Below, piece by piece: positions 24,157-32,712 of a stretch of 46,461 bases of DNA (position 1 is the stretch's first letter; each line of letters starts with the position of its first letter). Origin of the DNA: an uncultured Oscillospiraceae bacterium (lineage in GTDB: Bacteria > Bacillota > Clostridia > Oscillospirales > Oscillospiraceae). Position numbers and translations under genes: made by a program. The DNA is taken from the NCBI GenBank assembly GCA_910587255.1, contig CAJUKT010000035.1, forward strand, positions 1-46,461, written 5' to 3'. The notes under the pieces are model-generated. The model was not told where the DNA came from, made no database searches, and worked only from the letters and a program-made list of their open reading frames with translations.

Positions 24157-25632
24157 ATGGGCATATTTGACACGGAGTACAAATTCGGCAAGCGGGGCCT
24201 CACCTTTGACGATGTGTTGCTCATCCCGGCGGAGAGCAATGTGCTTCCGGCGGATGTGGATCTGCACACCCAGCTGACAAAGAAGATCACCCTGAATATC
24301 CCGGTGATGAGCGCGGCTATGGACACGGTTACCGAGTCCCGCATGGCCATTGCCCTGGCCCGTGAGGGCGGCATCGGCGTGATCCATAAGAACATGTCCA
24401 TCGGCCAGCAGGCCGAGCAGGTGGATATGGTGAAGCGCAGTGAGAACGGCGTGATCACAAACCCCTTCTGGCTGGGCCCCGGCCACACCCTGGCGGAGGC
24501 GGACGAGCTGTGCGCCAAGTATAAAATCTCCGGCGTGCCCATCTGCGAGAACGGCAAGCTCATCGGCATCATCACCAACCGGGATATGAAGTTTGAGACC
24601 GATATGAGCAAGCTCATCGACAACGTGATGACCAAGGATCATCTGGTGACCGCGCCTGAGGGCACCACCTTGGACCAGGCCCGGGAGATCCTCCGCAAGC
24701 ACAAGATTGAAAAGCTGCCCATTGTGGACGACCAGTTCCGCCTGAAGGGGCTGATCACCATCAAGGACATTGAAAAGGCCCAGGTATACCCCAACTCTGC
24801 CCGTGATGAGAAGGGGCGGCTGATGGTGGGCGCCGCCATCGGCGTCACCCCCGACGTGCTGGACCGGGTGGCCGCGCTGGTGGAGGCGGGGGCGGATGTG
24901 CTGTGCCTGGATTCCGCCCATGGCCACTCCCGGAATATCCTGGAGTGCGTCATGCGCATCAAGTCGCTGTACCCGGATGTGCAGCTGGTGGCCGGCAACG
25001 TGGCCACCGCCGAGGGCACCCGCGCCTTGATTGAGGCGGGGGCGGACTGCGTGAAGATCGGCATCGGCCCCGGCTCCATCTGCACCACCCGCGTGGTGGC
25101 GGGCATCGGCGTGCCCCAGGTCACCGCCGTGTTTGACGCGGCCCAGGTGGCGGCGGAGTACGGTGTGCCCATTATTGCCGACGGCGGCATCAAGTACTCC
25201 GGCGACATTGCCAAGGCCATCGCCGCGGGGGGCAATGTGGTGATGCTGGGCTCGCTGCTGGCGGGCTGTGAGGAGTCCCCCGGTGACACCGAGGTGTACC
25301 AGGGCCGCCAGTTCAAGGTCTACCGGGGCATGGGTTCCCTGGGGGCCATGTCCAAGGGCTCCAAGGACCGCTACTTCCAGCAGGATAACAAGAAGCTGGT
25401 GCCCGAGGGCGTGGAGGGCCGCGTACCCTACAAGGGGCCGGTGTCCGAGACCATCTATCAGATGATGGGCGGCCTGCGCTCCGGCATGGGCTACTGCGGC
25501 TGCGGCACAATTGAGGAGCTGCGCACCCGGGCCCAGTTCACCCAGATCACCGCGGCGGGCCTGAAGGAGTCCCACCCCCACGACATCTATATCACTAAGG
25601 AAGCGCCCAACTACACCATCAATCCCCAATAA
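24157..25632 (+). CDS. guaB: IMP dehydrogenase
   Basis: NAD-dependent oxidation of IMP to XMP, the committed step of guanine nucleotide synthesis. The 491 residues include a split (beta/alpha)8 barrel with two CBS domains inserted at about 95-205. The catalytic cysteine is C309 in GPGSICTTRV; the mobile flap and the YRGMGSLGAM phosphate-binding stretch follow. AGGAGAG precedes the ATG. No guanine riboswitch is visible upstream; the gap to the lipoprotein gene is just 25 bases. Confidence 0.97.
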   Translation: MGIFDTEYKFGKRGLTFDDVLLIPAESNVLPADVDLHTQLTKKITLNIPVMSAAMDTVTESRMAIALAREGGIGVIHKNMSIGQQAEQVDMVKRSENGVITNPFWLGPGHTLAEADELCAKYKISGVPICENGKLIGIITNRDMKFETDMSKLIDNVMTKDHLVTAPEGTTLDQAREILRKHKIEKLPIVDDQFRLKGLITIKDIEKAQVYPNSARDEKGRLMVGAAIGVTPDVLDRVAALVEAGADVLCLDSAHGHSRNILECVMRIKSLYPDVQLVAGNVATAEGTRALIEAGADCVKIGIGPGSICTTRVVAGIGVPQVTAVFDAAQVAAEYGVPIIADGGIKYSGDIAKAIAAGGNVVMLGSLLAGCEESPGDTEVYQGRQFKVYRGMGSLGAMSKGSKDRYFQQDNKKLVPEGVEGRVPYKGPVSETIYQMMGGLRSGMGYCGCGTIEELRTRAQFTQITAAGLKESHPHDIYITKEAPNYTINPQ

Positions 25633-25641
25633 GGTGCGAGA

Positions 25642-25668
25642 AAGCCCCCCGGCTGTGCCGGGGGGCTT
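25642..25668 (+). terminator. Terminator after guaB
   Basis: AAGCCCCCCGG (25642-25652) pairs perfectly with CCGGGGGGCTT (25658-25668), loop CTGTG, followed by GTGTTAT. It separates guaB from the convergent ilvD. Confidence 0.88.
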
Positions 25669-25752
25669 GTGTTATATGCAGGGAAGAGACCGGCAGAGGA
25701 ATCAATCCCCAATCAAAATGCGCTGAGCTGGGCGGCTGTGTTTGCGTTCAGG

Positions 25753-27414
25753 TCACTCCAGCACCGCGCCGCGGGCGGCGGAGGTGACCAGCTTAGCGTA
25801 CCGGGCCAGGTAGCCCGTCTTGATTTTTGGCTCGGGGCATACCCAGGCGGCGCGGCGGGCGGAAAGGGTGTCTTGGTCCACCAGCAGCTCAATTTTGCAG
25901 GCGGGTATGTCGATGGAGATCTGGTCGCCTTCCTCCACCAGGGCGATGGGTCCGCCCTGGGCGGCCTCGGGGCAGATGTGGCCGATGGCCGCGCCCCGGG
26001 TGGCGCCGGAGAACCGCCCGTCGGTGATGAGGGCCACATCCGAGCCCATGGCCATGCCGCAGATGGCGGAGGTGGGCTTGAGCATTTCCCGCATCCCCGG
26101 CCCGCCCTTGGGGCCCTCGTAGCGGATAACGACCACGTCGCCCTTTCGGATCTTTCCGGCGTAGATGGCGTCGATGGCCTCCTCCTCCGAGTTGAACACT
26201 CGGGCGGGGCCCTGGTGGCGCATCATCTCCGGGGCCACGGCGGAGCGCTTCACCACGCAGCCCTCGGGGGCCAGATTGCCCTTCAGCACGGCGATGCCGC
26301 CGTCGGGGGAGTAGGGGCTGTCGATGGGGCGGATCAGATCGGGGCTGCGGTTGACTACGCCCTCCAGGTTCTCCCCCAGGGTCTTCCCGGTGCAGGTCAG
26401 GACGGAGGTGTCCAGCAGGCCCTTTTTGTCCAGCTCCATCATGACGGCGTGGACGCCTCCCGCGCCCTCCAGATCCTCCATGTATGTGTCCCCGGCAGGG
26501 GCCAGGTGGCACAGGTTTGGGGTTTTGGAGGAGATTTCGTTGGACATATCCAGATCCAGCTCAATGCCGCACTCATGGGCAATGGCGGGCAGGTGAAGCA
26601 TGGTGTTGGTGGAGCAGCCCAGGGCCATGTCCACCGTTTCGGCGTTGTGGAAGGCGGCGGGGGTCATGATATCCCGGGGCTTGATATCTTTTTTTACCAG
26701 CTCTATGATCTGCATTCCCGCGTGCTTGGCCAGCCGCAGCCGGGCCGACCACACGGCGGGGATCGTGCCGTTGCCGCGAAGGCCCATGCCGATGGCCTCG
26801 GTGAGGCAGTTCATGGAGTTGGCGGTATACATGCCGGAGCAGGAGCCGCAGGTGGGGCAGGCGTTTTCCTCGTATTCCTCCACCCCCGCCTCATCCAGGT
26901 TACCGGCGTAGTAGCCGCCCACCGCCTCAAACATGTGGGACAGACAGGTGCGCCGCCCGTCGCCGAGCCTTCCGGCCAGCATGGGCCCGCCGGAGCAGAA
27001 AATGGTGGGGATATTTACCCGGGCCGCCGCCATGAGCAGGCCCGGCACGTTTTTGTCGCAGTTGGGGATCATCACCAGCCCGTCAAACTGGTGGGCCAGG
27101 GCCATGGCCTCGGTGGAGTCGGCGATGAGATCCCGGGTGACCAGGGAGTATTTCATGCCCACGTGGCCCATGGCGATGCCGTCGCACACGGCGATGGCGG
27201 GGAATTCCACGGGGGTGCCCCCGGCGGCCCGCACGCCCGCTTTGACGGCCTCGGCGATCTTATCCAGGTTCATATGGCCGGGGACGATCTCGTTATAAGA
27301 GCACACCACGCCAATGAGAGGCCGCTCCAGCTCCTCCCGGGTGTAGCCCAGGGCGTAAAATAAGGAGCGGTTGGGGGCGGTGGGGACGCCCTTCTTCACG
27401 TTGTCGGAACGCAT
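25753..27414 (-). CDS. ilvD: Dihydroxy-acid dehydratase
   Basis: Iron-sulfur enzyme that dehydrates dihydroxy-isovalerate and dihydroxy-methylvalerate, the third common step of valine and isoleucine synthesis. The 553 residues are the normal length. Cluster-ligand regions are seen as PNCDKNVPG and CPTCGSCSGMYTANSMN. AAGGAGG precedes the ATG. It is the last gene of the ilvB-ilvN-ilvC-ilvD run and follows ilvC by 58 bases containing a hairpin. Confidence 0.97.
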   Translation of the reverse strand: MRSDNVKKGVPTAPNRSLFYALGYTREELERPLIGVVCSYNEIVPGHMNLDKIAEAVKAGVRAAGGTPVEFPAIAVCDGIAMGHVGMKYSLVTRDLIADSTEAMALAHQFDGLVMIPNCDKNVPGLLMAAARVNIPTIFCSGGPMLAGRLGDGRRTCLSHMFEAVGGYYAGNLDEAGVEEYEENACPTCGSCSGMYTANSMNCLTEAIGMGLRGNGTIPAVWSARLRLAKHAGMQIIELVKKDIKPRDIMTPAAFHNAETVDMALGCSTNTMLHLPAIAHECGIELDLDMSNEISSKTPNLCHLAPAGDTYMEDLEGAGGVHAVMMELDKKGLLDTSVLTCTGKTLGENLEGVVNRSPDLIRPIDSPYSPDGGIAVLKGNLAPEGCVVKRSAVAPEMMRHQGPARVFNSEEEAIDAIYAGKIRKGDVVVIRYEGPKGGPGMREMLKPTSAICGMAMGSDVALITDGRFSGATRGAAIGHICPEAAQGGPIALVEEGDQISIDIPACKIELLVDQDTLSARRAAWVCPEPKIKTGYLARYAKLVTSAARGAVLE

Positions 27415-27432
27415 ATATAAGCCTCCTTAAAG

Positions 27433-27461
27433 GGGAGCCCCCGGTTCAGCCGGAGGCTCCC
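27433..27461 (-). promoter_or_regulatory. Hairpin between ilvC and ilvD
   Basis: A 12-bp stem in the transcript (27433-27444 with 27450-27461, including one U-G pair) with a 5-base loop, 11 bases after the ilvC stop. Only CUUU follows before the ilvD ribosome site, so it is at best a partial terminator; it may set the ilvC to ilvD ratio or stabilise the ilvC end of the message. Confidence 0.6.
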
Positions 27462-27472
27462 TGACAGCTTTT

Positions 27473-28492
27473 TTAGTTGGACGCGGTATCCAGATCGCTG
27501 TCCCCGCCCCAGATCATATTCTTGCGCAGCTCGCTGCCCACGATCTCCATCTGGTGCTTCTTGAGCTGGGCACGCTTGGAGTTGAAGAAGGTGCGGCCGT
27601 TCTTGTTCTCCGCGATCCACCTGCCCGCGAAGGTGCCGTCCTGAATGTCGGACAGCACCGCGCGCATCCGGGCCTTGGTCTCCTCGTGGGGGATGACCCG
27701 GGGACCGCTGACGTACTCGCCGAACTCGGCGGTGTCGGAGATGGAGTAGTTCATGGCCGCCACGCCGCCCTTGTTGATGAGGTCAATGATAAGCTTCATC
27801 TCATGGATGCACTCAAAGTAGGCGTTTTCCGGCTCATATCCGGCCTCCACCAGCACCTCGAAGCCGCAGCGCATCAGATCCACCACGCCGCCGCACAGCA
27901 CGGTCTGCTCGCCGAACAGGTCGGTCTCCGTCTCATCGTGGAAGGTGGTTTCCATGATCCCGGCCCGGGCGCCGCCGATGCCGGCGATGTAGGCCAGCGC
28001 GATCTGATAGGCGTGGCCGGTGGCGTCCTGCTCCACCGCCACCAGGCAGGGCACGCCCTTGCCCGCCACGTAGGTGGAGCGAACGGTGTGGCCGGGGCCC
28101 TTGGGGGCGGCCATGAAGACATCCACCCCGGCGGGGGGGACGATCTGCTGGTAGCGGATATTAAAGCCATGGGCGAAAGCCAGGGCCTTGCCCTCGGTCA
28201 TGTGGGGGGCGATATCCTTTTTGTAGACCTCGGCCTGCGCCTCGTCGTTGATGAGCATCATCACGATATCCGCCCACTGGGCGGCGGCGGGGACGGTCTT
28301 GACCGCCAGCCCGGCCTTTTCGGCGTTGGCCCAGTTCTTGGAGCCCTCGCGCAGGCCCACGCACACATCGCAGCCGGAGTCCCTCAGGTTGAGGGCATGG
28401 GCATGGCCCTGGGAGCCATAGCCGATGATGGCAATCTTCCTGCCCTTCAGCCAGCTCAGGTCGCAATCCTTCTCGTAGTACATTTTTGCCAT
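27473..28492 (-). CDS. ilvC: Ketol-acid reductoisomerase
   Basis: Rearranges and reduces acetolactate or acetohydroxybutyrate with NADPH. The 339 residues are the short class I form. The Rossmann motif GYGSQGHAHALNLRDSG lies near residue 25 and the knotted C-terminal domain holds the metal ligands. The ATG follows AAGGAG by 8 bases; the in-frame GTG three codons upstream is less likely. In the 97-base gap from ilvN an extended -10-like TGATATTAT is visible without a good -35, so an internal promoter is possible but weak. Confidence 0.97.
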   Translation of the reverse strand: MAKMYYEKDCDLSWLKGRKIAIIGYGSQGHAHALNLRDSGCDVCVGLREGSKNWANAEKAGLAVKTVPAAAQWADIVMMLINDEAQAEVYKKDIAPHMTEGKALAFAHGFNIRYQQIVPPAGVDVFMAAPKGPGHTVRSTYVAGKGVPCLVAVEQDATGHAYQIALAYIAGIGGARAGIMETTFHDETETDLFGEQTVLCGGVVDLMRCGFEVLVEAGYEPENAYFECIHEMKLIIDLINKGGVAAMNYSISDTAEFGEYVSGPRVIPHEETKARMRAVLSDIQDGTFAGRWIAENKNGRTFFNSKRAQLKKHQMEIVGSELRKNMIWGGDSDLDTASN

Positions 28493-28589
28493 GGTAAACA
28501 CTCCTTATATGTTTCAAGTAAAGTCAATGGATACGCTTTCCAACTATAATATCACAGCATCGGGCAAAAGAATGACAACCGTGATACAA

Positions 28590-29150
28590 TCACAAAATAT
28601 TCTTGCCCAGGTCAAACTCCTCCCGCACCTTGTTTCCCGAGTTGTTGCGGATGGTGGCTTCCCCGCGCTCCAGGGCCACCATCCCGGTGCGGACCAGCTC
28701 CAGGATGCCAAACTCCGCCAGCAGCTTTTCCAGGGCGTCGTCCTTGGACTCCTGGCCGATGATGGCCAGGGTCAGGCTCTGGGTGGACACGTCGATGATG
28801 GAGGCCCGGAAGATATTGGCGATTTGGATGACCTCGTTGCGCACCTCCCGGCTTTCCGCCCTCACCTTGATGAGCACCAGCTCCCGCCGGATAGACTGCT
28901 CCGGGGGCAGGAGCCGCACGGAATAGACGGAGAACTGCTTGCGCAGCTGGTTGATAATCTGGCCGATCTGGGCCTCGCCGCACAGAACCTCGATGGTGAT
29001 ACGGGACACGGCAGGGTCGTCGGTGGTGCCCACCGCCAGGGACTCAATATTGTAGCCCTTCCGGGAGAACAGCCGGGACACCTGGCTGAGCACGCCGGCG
29101 GTGTTCTCCACCAGCACCGACAGGGTGTGGCGTTTAATGGTGGTATTCAT
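28590..29150 (-). CDS. ilvN: Acetolactate synthase small (regulatory) subunit
   Basis: Regulatory subunit (IlvN/IlvH) that activates IlvB and gives valine feedback inhibition. The 186 residues consist of an N-terminal ACT domain (HTLSVLVENTAGVLSQVSRLF) and the C-terminal ALS_ss domain. An AGGGAG ribosome site precedes the ATG, which lies 16 bases after the ilvB stop, so the two subunits are made together. A GTGAT-TGT-ATCAC inverted repeat overlaps its stop codon. Confidence 0.96.
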   Translation of the reverse strand: MNTTIKRHTLSVLVENTAGVLSQVSRLFSRKGYNIESLAVGTTDDPAVSRITIEVLCGEAQIGQIINQLRKQFSVYSVRLLPPEQSIRRELVLIKVRAESREVRNEVIQIANIFRASIIDVSTQSLTLAIIGQESKDDALEKLLAEFGILELVRTGMVALERGEATIRNNSGNKVREEFDLGKNIL

Positions 29151-29166
29151 GGCTTTCTCCCTCCTT

Positions 29167-30876
29167 TTAATGCAGCAGGAACTCAGTGACAGGGGCGCCT
29201 CCGCCCACCATGGGGTGAACCATGGCGTCTATGTCGATGGCGCAGTCGATGACGCAGCCGCAGCCTGCCTCCAGGGCCTGCCGGAAGGCCTGCTGGAACT
29301 CCTCCTGGTTTGTTGCCCGGAAGCCCTTGAGGCCGTAAGCCTGGGCCAGCTTGACAAAGTCCGGCCCCCGGTCCAGGGTGGTCTGGGAGAACCGCTTGTC
29401 ATAGATCAGGTTCTGCCACTGCCGGACCATGCCAAGGGTGCGGTTATCAAAAATAACGGTGATGACGGGGATGCTGTAGTGCTCCACAGTAGCCAGCTCG
29501 TGGCAGTTCATGCGGAAGCAGCCGTCCCCAGTGCAGTGGACCACCACCTGGCCGGGATTGCCGATTTTAGCCCCCATGGCGGCTCCCAGGCCGAAGCCCA
29601 TGGTGCCGAAGCCGCCGCTGGTGAGCAGCTGGCCGGGCCGGGAGAAATGGTAGTACTGGCAGGACCACATCTGATGCTGGCCCACGTCGGTAGCGATGAT
29701 GGCGTCGCCGCCCGTCAGGTCGGAAATGGTCTCCAAAATCTCGTGGGGGTGGAGGATATCGTCTTTTTTCAGAGGCAGCTCCTTCCGGGCGAAGACCTGG
29801 GCCTTCCAGGCGGCGTAATCGTGCTGGGGCAGCTTCTCGTTGAGCAGCTCCAGCACCCGCCGGGCGTCCCCGATGATGTGGTGGAAGGTCTGTACGTTCT
29901 TGTCGATCTCCGCCCGGTCAATGTCGATATGGACGATTTTGGCGTTCTGGGCAAAGGAGGCGGGGGCGGTAGCCACCCGGTCGGAGAACCGGCAGCCGAT
30001 GGCGATGAGCAGGTCGCACTCGGCGGTGGCCATGTTGGAGGCGTGAGAGCCGTGCATCCCCACCATGCCGGTGAACAAGGGATGATTGCCCGGGCAGGCC
30101 CCGCCGCCCATGATGGTGGAACCCACCGGGGCGTCCAGGGTCTCAATAAACCTGCGGAATTCGGGCACGGCCCCCCTGGAGCGGATCACGCCGCCCCCCA
30201 CCAGCACCATGGGGCGCTGGGACTGGGCGATGAGCTCCAGCAGCTTGTCGATATCCCCCCGGTTGGGCTCGGGGTTTTTCAGATCCCGGTTGGACCGGCG
30301 CAGCAGGGTGGCCAGCCGTCCGTGGTTGGGATGCTCGGCCAGGGGCAGGTATTGGTATTCGCCCTGGATTGCGGTGACGTTTTTGGCAATATCCACCAGC
30401 ACCGGGCCGGGCCGGCCGGAGCGGGCGATGGCAAACGCCTCCCGGATGACATCGGCCAGCTCGTTCACGTCCTTCACCAGGAAATTACATTTGGTAATGG
30501 GCATGGTAATGCCGGTGATGTCTACCTCCTGGAAGGAGTCCTTGCCGATGAGGTTTTCGCTGACGTTGCAGGTGATAAACACAACCGGGGAGGAGTCGTA
30601 GTAGGCGGTGGCGATGCCGGTGACCAGGTTGGTGGCGCCGGGGCCGGAGGTGGCGAAGCACACCCCCACCTTTCCTGTGGACCGGGCGTAGCCGTCGGCG
30701 GCATGGGACGCGCCCTGCTCGTGGGAGGTGAGGTAGTGGCGGATTTTTTCGCTGTAGCCATGGAGCTGGAATTCGTCGTAAATGTTCAGGATGGTGCCGC
30801 CGGGGTAGCCGAACACCGTGTCCACGCCCTGCTCCAGCAGGCACTCCATCACGATCTGGGACCCTCGCATCAACAT
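29167..30876 (-). CDS. ilvB: Acetolactate synthase large (catalytic) subunit
   Basis: Thiamine diphosphate enzyme that condenses pyruvate with pyruvate or 2-oxobutyrate, first step of valine/leucine/isoleucine synthesis. The 569 residues contain the catalytic glutamate region SHEQGASHAADGYAR near 50, the FAD-binding middle domain, and the ThDP motif beginning GDGCFRMN in the C-terminal third. The frame is open for 71 more codons upstream, but AGGAGG lies 8 bases before this ATG and the protein then begins MLMRGSQIVMECLLEQGVD, as usual. A promoter at 30985-31013 and an attenuator-like hairpin lie upstream. Confidence 0.97.
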   Translation of the reverse strand: MLMRGSQIVMECLLEQGVDTVFGYPGGTILNIYDEFQLHGYSEKIRHYLTSHEQGASHAADGYARSTGKVGVCFATSGPGATNLVTGIATAYYDSSPVVFITCNVSENLIGKDSFQEVDITGITMPITKCNFLVKDVNELADVIREAFAIARSGRPGPVLVDIAKNVTAIQGEYQYLPLAEHPNHGRLATLLRRSNRDLKNPEPNRGDIDKLLELIAQSQRPMVLVGGGVIRSRGAVPEFRRFIETLDAPVGSTIMGGGACPGNHPLFTGMVGMHGSHASNMATAECDLLIAIGCRFSDRVATAPASFAQNAKIVHIDIDRAEIDKNVQTFHHIIGDARRVLELLNEKLPQHDYAAWKAQVFARKELPLKKDDILHPHEILETISDLTGGDAIIATDVGQHQMWSCQYYHFSRPGQLLTSGGFGTMGFGLGAAMGAKIGNPGQVVVHCTGDGCFRMNCHELATVEHYSIPVITVIFDNRTLGMVRQWQNLIYDKRFSQTTLDRGPDFVKLAQAYGLKGFRATNQEEFQQAFRQALEAGCGCVIDCAIDIDAMVHPMVGGGAPVTEFLLH

Positions 30877-30897
30877 GTTGGAAACCTCCTTCAATAC

Positions 30898-30936
30898 AAA
30901 AAAGCACAGCCGCGCCCCCACAGGACGAGCCATGCT
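30898..30936 (-). promoter_or_regulatory. Attenuator-like terminator hairpin in the ilvB leader
   Basis: In the ~100-base leader, AGCAUGGC (30929-30936) pairs with GCUGUGCU (30903-30910), enclosing a second CGUCC/GGGCG stem, directly followed by a run of Us (30898-30903). This is a complete intrinsic terminator upstream of the ilvB ribosome site. The sequence ACCGCGGAGC before it resembles the 3' half of the T-box motif, but there is no UGGN before it and no room for a stem I. Whether it answers to a leader peptide, tRNA or protein cannot be told. Confidence 0.65.
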
Positions 30937-30984
30937 CCGCGGTGCGTTTGAAAACACGCGTGAATAATTTAGCGTATTGAAGAT

Positions 30985-31013
30985 ATAATATCTTTTTACG
31001 GCATGTTTGTCAA
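30985..31013 (-). promoter_or_regulatory. Sigma-A promoter of the ilvBNCD operon
   Basis: On the minus strand TTGACA (31008-31013), 17-base spacer, TATTAT (30985-30990). Expected start about 30978. Just upstream an 8-bp inverted repeat TGCCAAAA...TTTTGGCA (31050-31086) could be an operator. Confidence 0.88.
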
Positions 31014-31095
31014 TGTAAAATGTTCGGTGGCAGGCAGATTGCGCCGCTATGCCAAAAACCGAGGGTTTTTTCCCAGGATTTTGGCACAATTATCA

Positions 31096-31129
31096 AGAGA
31101 CGGGAAGGGCGTTGGCCCTTCCCGTCTCT
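31096..31129 (-). terminator. Terminator after the DUF1540 gene
   Basis: A perfect 15-bp inverted repeat (31096-31110 with 31115-31129) with loop of 4, located 30 bases downstream of the DUF1540 stop and upstream of the ilvB promoter. The T-tail is weak (TTGATAATT), but the stem is strong. Confidence 0.75.
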
Positions 31130-31158
31130 CCGCACCGATTACAATGGCTCAGCGCTTT

Positions 31159-31344
31159 TTAGTGGCAGCCGCAGTTGGTGCCGTGGTCGCCCAGCTTGAA
31201 GGACGCACACTCGGTCTCGCCGCACTTGCACACGCTGTTCTGGCAATGGCCCACCTGGATCTCGTTGAGGGTACAGTGCTGGTCCTTGTGGTAGGTGCAG
31301 CTGTTTACGGTGCACTTGATGCTGGGATTGGTCTGGTTAATCAT
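31159..31344 (-). CDS. DUF1540 cysteine-rich small protein
   Basis: A 61-residue protein with one DUF1540 motif: IKCTVNSCTYHKDQHC, then LNEIQVGH, then further cysteines ending in CASFKLGDH. The spacing suggests metal binding, probably zinc or iron, but function is unknown. Such proteins are common in Clostridia. AAGGAGG lies 8 bases before this ATG, which excludes the longer frame upstream. It lies 68 bases downstream of the YjdF-like membrane gene and may share its transcript. Confidence 0.88.
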   Translation of the reverse strand: MINQTNPSIKCTVNSCTYHKDQHCTLNEIQVGHCQNSVCKCGETECASFKLGDHGTNCGCH

Positions 31345-31412
31345 GGTCGTTACCTCCTTGTATCCTACAGTCATTTCGAATACAGGGGAAGTATGCCCCG
31401 GAAGGAAGCGGG

Positions 31413-32288
31413 CTATTCAGGCTGTTCCGGGCTGGGTTCGGGCTGGGCCTGGCCGCCGCCCTGTTCCTGGGCCGCGGGCTTGCGCTGGAAGCGGGGGATA
31501 AAGCGCCGGGCAAAGCCGCCCTTGCCTCGGCCCTTCACGTAGAAGTATCCGATGAAGGAGAAGACCACCGCGCCGATGAAGTTGACAAACAAATCCTTCA
31601 TGGTGTCGATGATGCCTACGTCCAGATAGCCGCCCAGTCCCAGGGGCATCTGGGTGCCGTTGTCCAGCACCAGGATCACGTCCTGAATGCCCTGGACAAT
31701 GACGGCGGTGGTGCCGTGGTTGGGGTCCAGGTTGACGGTGGAGATGGTGTTGATCACCGTGTCCTTCTGCATGTCGAACAGCATCCAGCGGTCCATGGCA
31801 AACTCGAAGAACTCCCACAGCACGCCGATGGTCATGGAGAAACAGAAGGCGGTGACCGCCATGAAGAAGGGGGAAAGGTGGAGGGACACCTTTTCCTCCC
31901 GGTTGAGGATATCCACCAGGGCGAAGCCGATGGCGGCGCAGAGGAAGCCGTTCATGGTGTGAAGCATGGTGTCCCAGCCGGGATAGCTGGTGTAGTAGGA
32001 CTGGATCTCGCCCAGAATCTCGGCGGCGTAGATAAACAGGAGGATTATGACCTCCAGTGTGTCGGGCAGGTCGATATGCAGCCGCCGCTCAAAGGCGGAG
32101 GGCAGCATAAACAGCACCAGGGTGAGCACGCAAAGCAGCACGTTTTCATAGTTCTGGTTGAAGAATTGGGCCACCAGCATGAGCACCACCGACACGCGGA
32201 GGATGAAATACACGGTGTAGATCAATTTTTTGTTTTCAATGTGCCGCCACTCGTGGCCTTTCAGCTTTTTCTTTTGGCGCTTAGGCAT
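31413..32288 (-). CDS. YjdF/DUF2238-like integral membrane protein
   Basis: A 291-residue membrane protein with about six membrane segments and hydrophilic ends: Lys-rich N-terminus (PKRQKKKLKGHEWRH) and a Gln/Pro/Glu-rich C-terminus. WDTMLHTMNGFLCAAIGFAL and GVLWEFFEFAMDRW resemble the YjdF (DUF2238) family, whose function is unknown. An ~55-residue soluble stretch with DPNHGTTAVIVQG lies before the last helix. AAAGGAG precedes the ATG by 6 bases; the open frame upstream has no ribosome site. Confidence 0.75.
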   Translation of the reverse strand: MPKRQKKKLKGHEWRHIENKKLIYTVYFILRVSVVLMLVAQFFNQNYENVLLCVLTLVLFMLPSAFERRLHIDLPDTLEVIILLFIYAAEILGEIQSYYTSYPGWDTMLHTMNGFLCAAIGFALVDILNREEKVSLHLSPFFMAVTAFCFSMTIGVLWEFFEFAMDRWMLFDMQKDTVINTISTVNLDPNHGTTAVIVQGIQDVILVLDNGTQMPLGLGGYLDVGIIDTMKDLFVNFIGAVVFSFIGYFYVKGRGKGGFARRFIPRFQRKPAAQEQGGGQAQPEPSPEQPE

Positions 32289-32382
32289 GTTGTGCTCCTT
32301 TCCTGTACGGTCTATCTGTTTTGTCAATGATGATGTCAGGCCGGGCCCTCCGGCGCATAGTATGTACCTGGAGGTGAACAAG

Positions 32383-32595
32383 ATGGACTTGCGAGACAAT
32401 CAGATCACGCTGGGCGAGCTGTGGGACAATCCCAGAAGCCGGGCGGTGTTCCAAAAGCGCATTCCCATGCTGGCCAAGCATCCGCTGCAAGGGGCGGCCA
32501 GAACGGTGACGCTGGAGCAGCTGCGGGACTTCATCACCGGCTGGGTGCCTGGGATGATGGTGAACGGGGTGATATCCGAGCTGAAGAAGCTGTGA
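32383..32595 (+). CDS. Small stand-alone domain protein (70 aa), function unknown
   Basis: A 70-residue soluble protein with strong GGAGGTGA 5-8 bases before its ATG, so probably translated. The pattern ITLGELWDNPRSRAVFQKRIP, then HPLQGAARTVTLEQLRDF, resembles a helical module often found at the C-termini of clostridial glycoside hydrolases (L-x-D-N-P ... P-x-x-x-x-H-P-x-x-x-x-A-x-x-x-T-L). Here it stands alone. No clear promoter is seen. It ends 36 bases before a strong terminator and points against the serine dehydratase genes. Confidence 0.7.
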   Translation: MDLRDNQITLGELWDNPRSRAVFQKRIPMLAKHPLQGAARTVTLEQLRDFITGWVPGMMVNGVISELKKL

Positions 32596-32631
32596 GCTGA
32601 CGTACATCGCTTATTCAAACAAGCATACCAG

Positions 32632-32669
32632 AAAATGGGCCCGCTGTCAATCGACAGCGGGCCCATTTT
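32632..32669. terminator. Bidirectional terminator between the 70-aa gene and sdaAA
   Basis: A perfect 17-bp stem (32632-32648 with 32653-32669), loop AATC, with AAAA at the left end and TTTT at the right. It serves the small plus-strand gene and the convergent sdaA genes. Confidence 0.92.
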
Positions 32670-32712
32670 GTCCACGCATGGGTGCTTGTGCCGCGTACGG
32701 CCGCTCGGCCGC

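Noticed and set aside
25669..27363. 564-codon plus-strand frame opposite ilvD
   Set aside because: ilvD is unmistakable on the minus strand; the plus frame is a compositional shadow that also runs through the guaB terminator tail.
30877..30978. Full T-box riboswitch upstream of ilvB
   Set aside because: Only the ACCGCGG word and terminator are present; the UGGN bulge and stem I are missing and the promoter leaves ~100 bases. Kept as an attenuator-like leader.
30877..31089. 71-residue N-terminal extension of IlvB
   Set aside because: The extension would run upstream across the promoter and terminator; AGGAGG is placed for the ATG at 30876.
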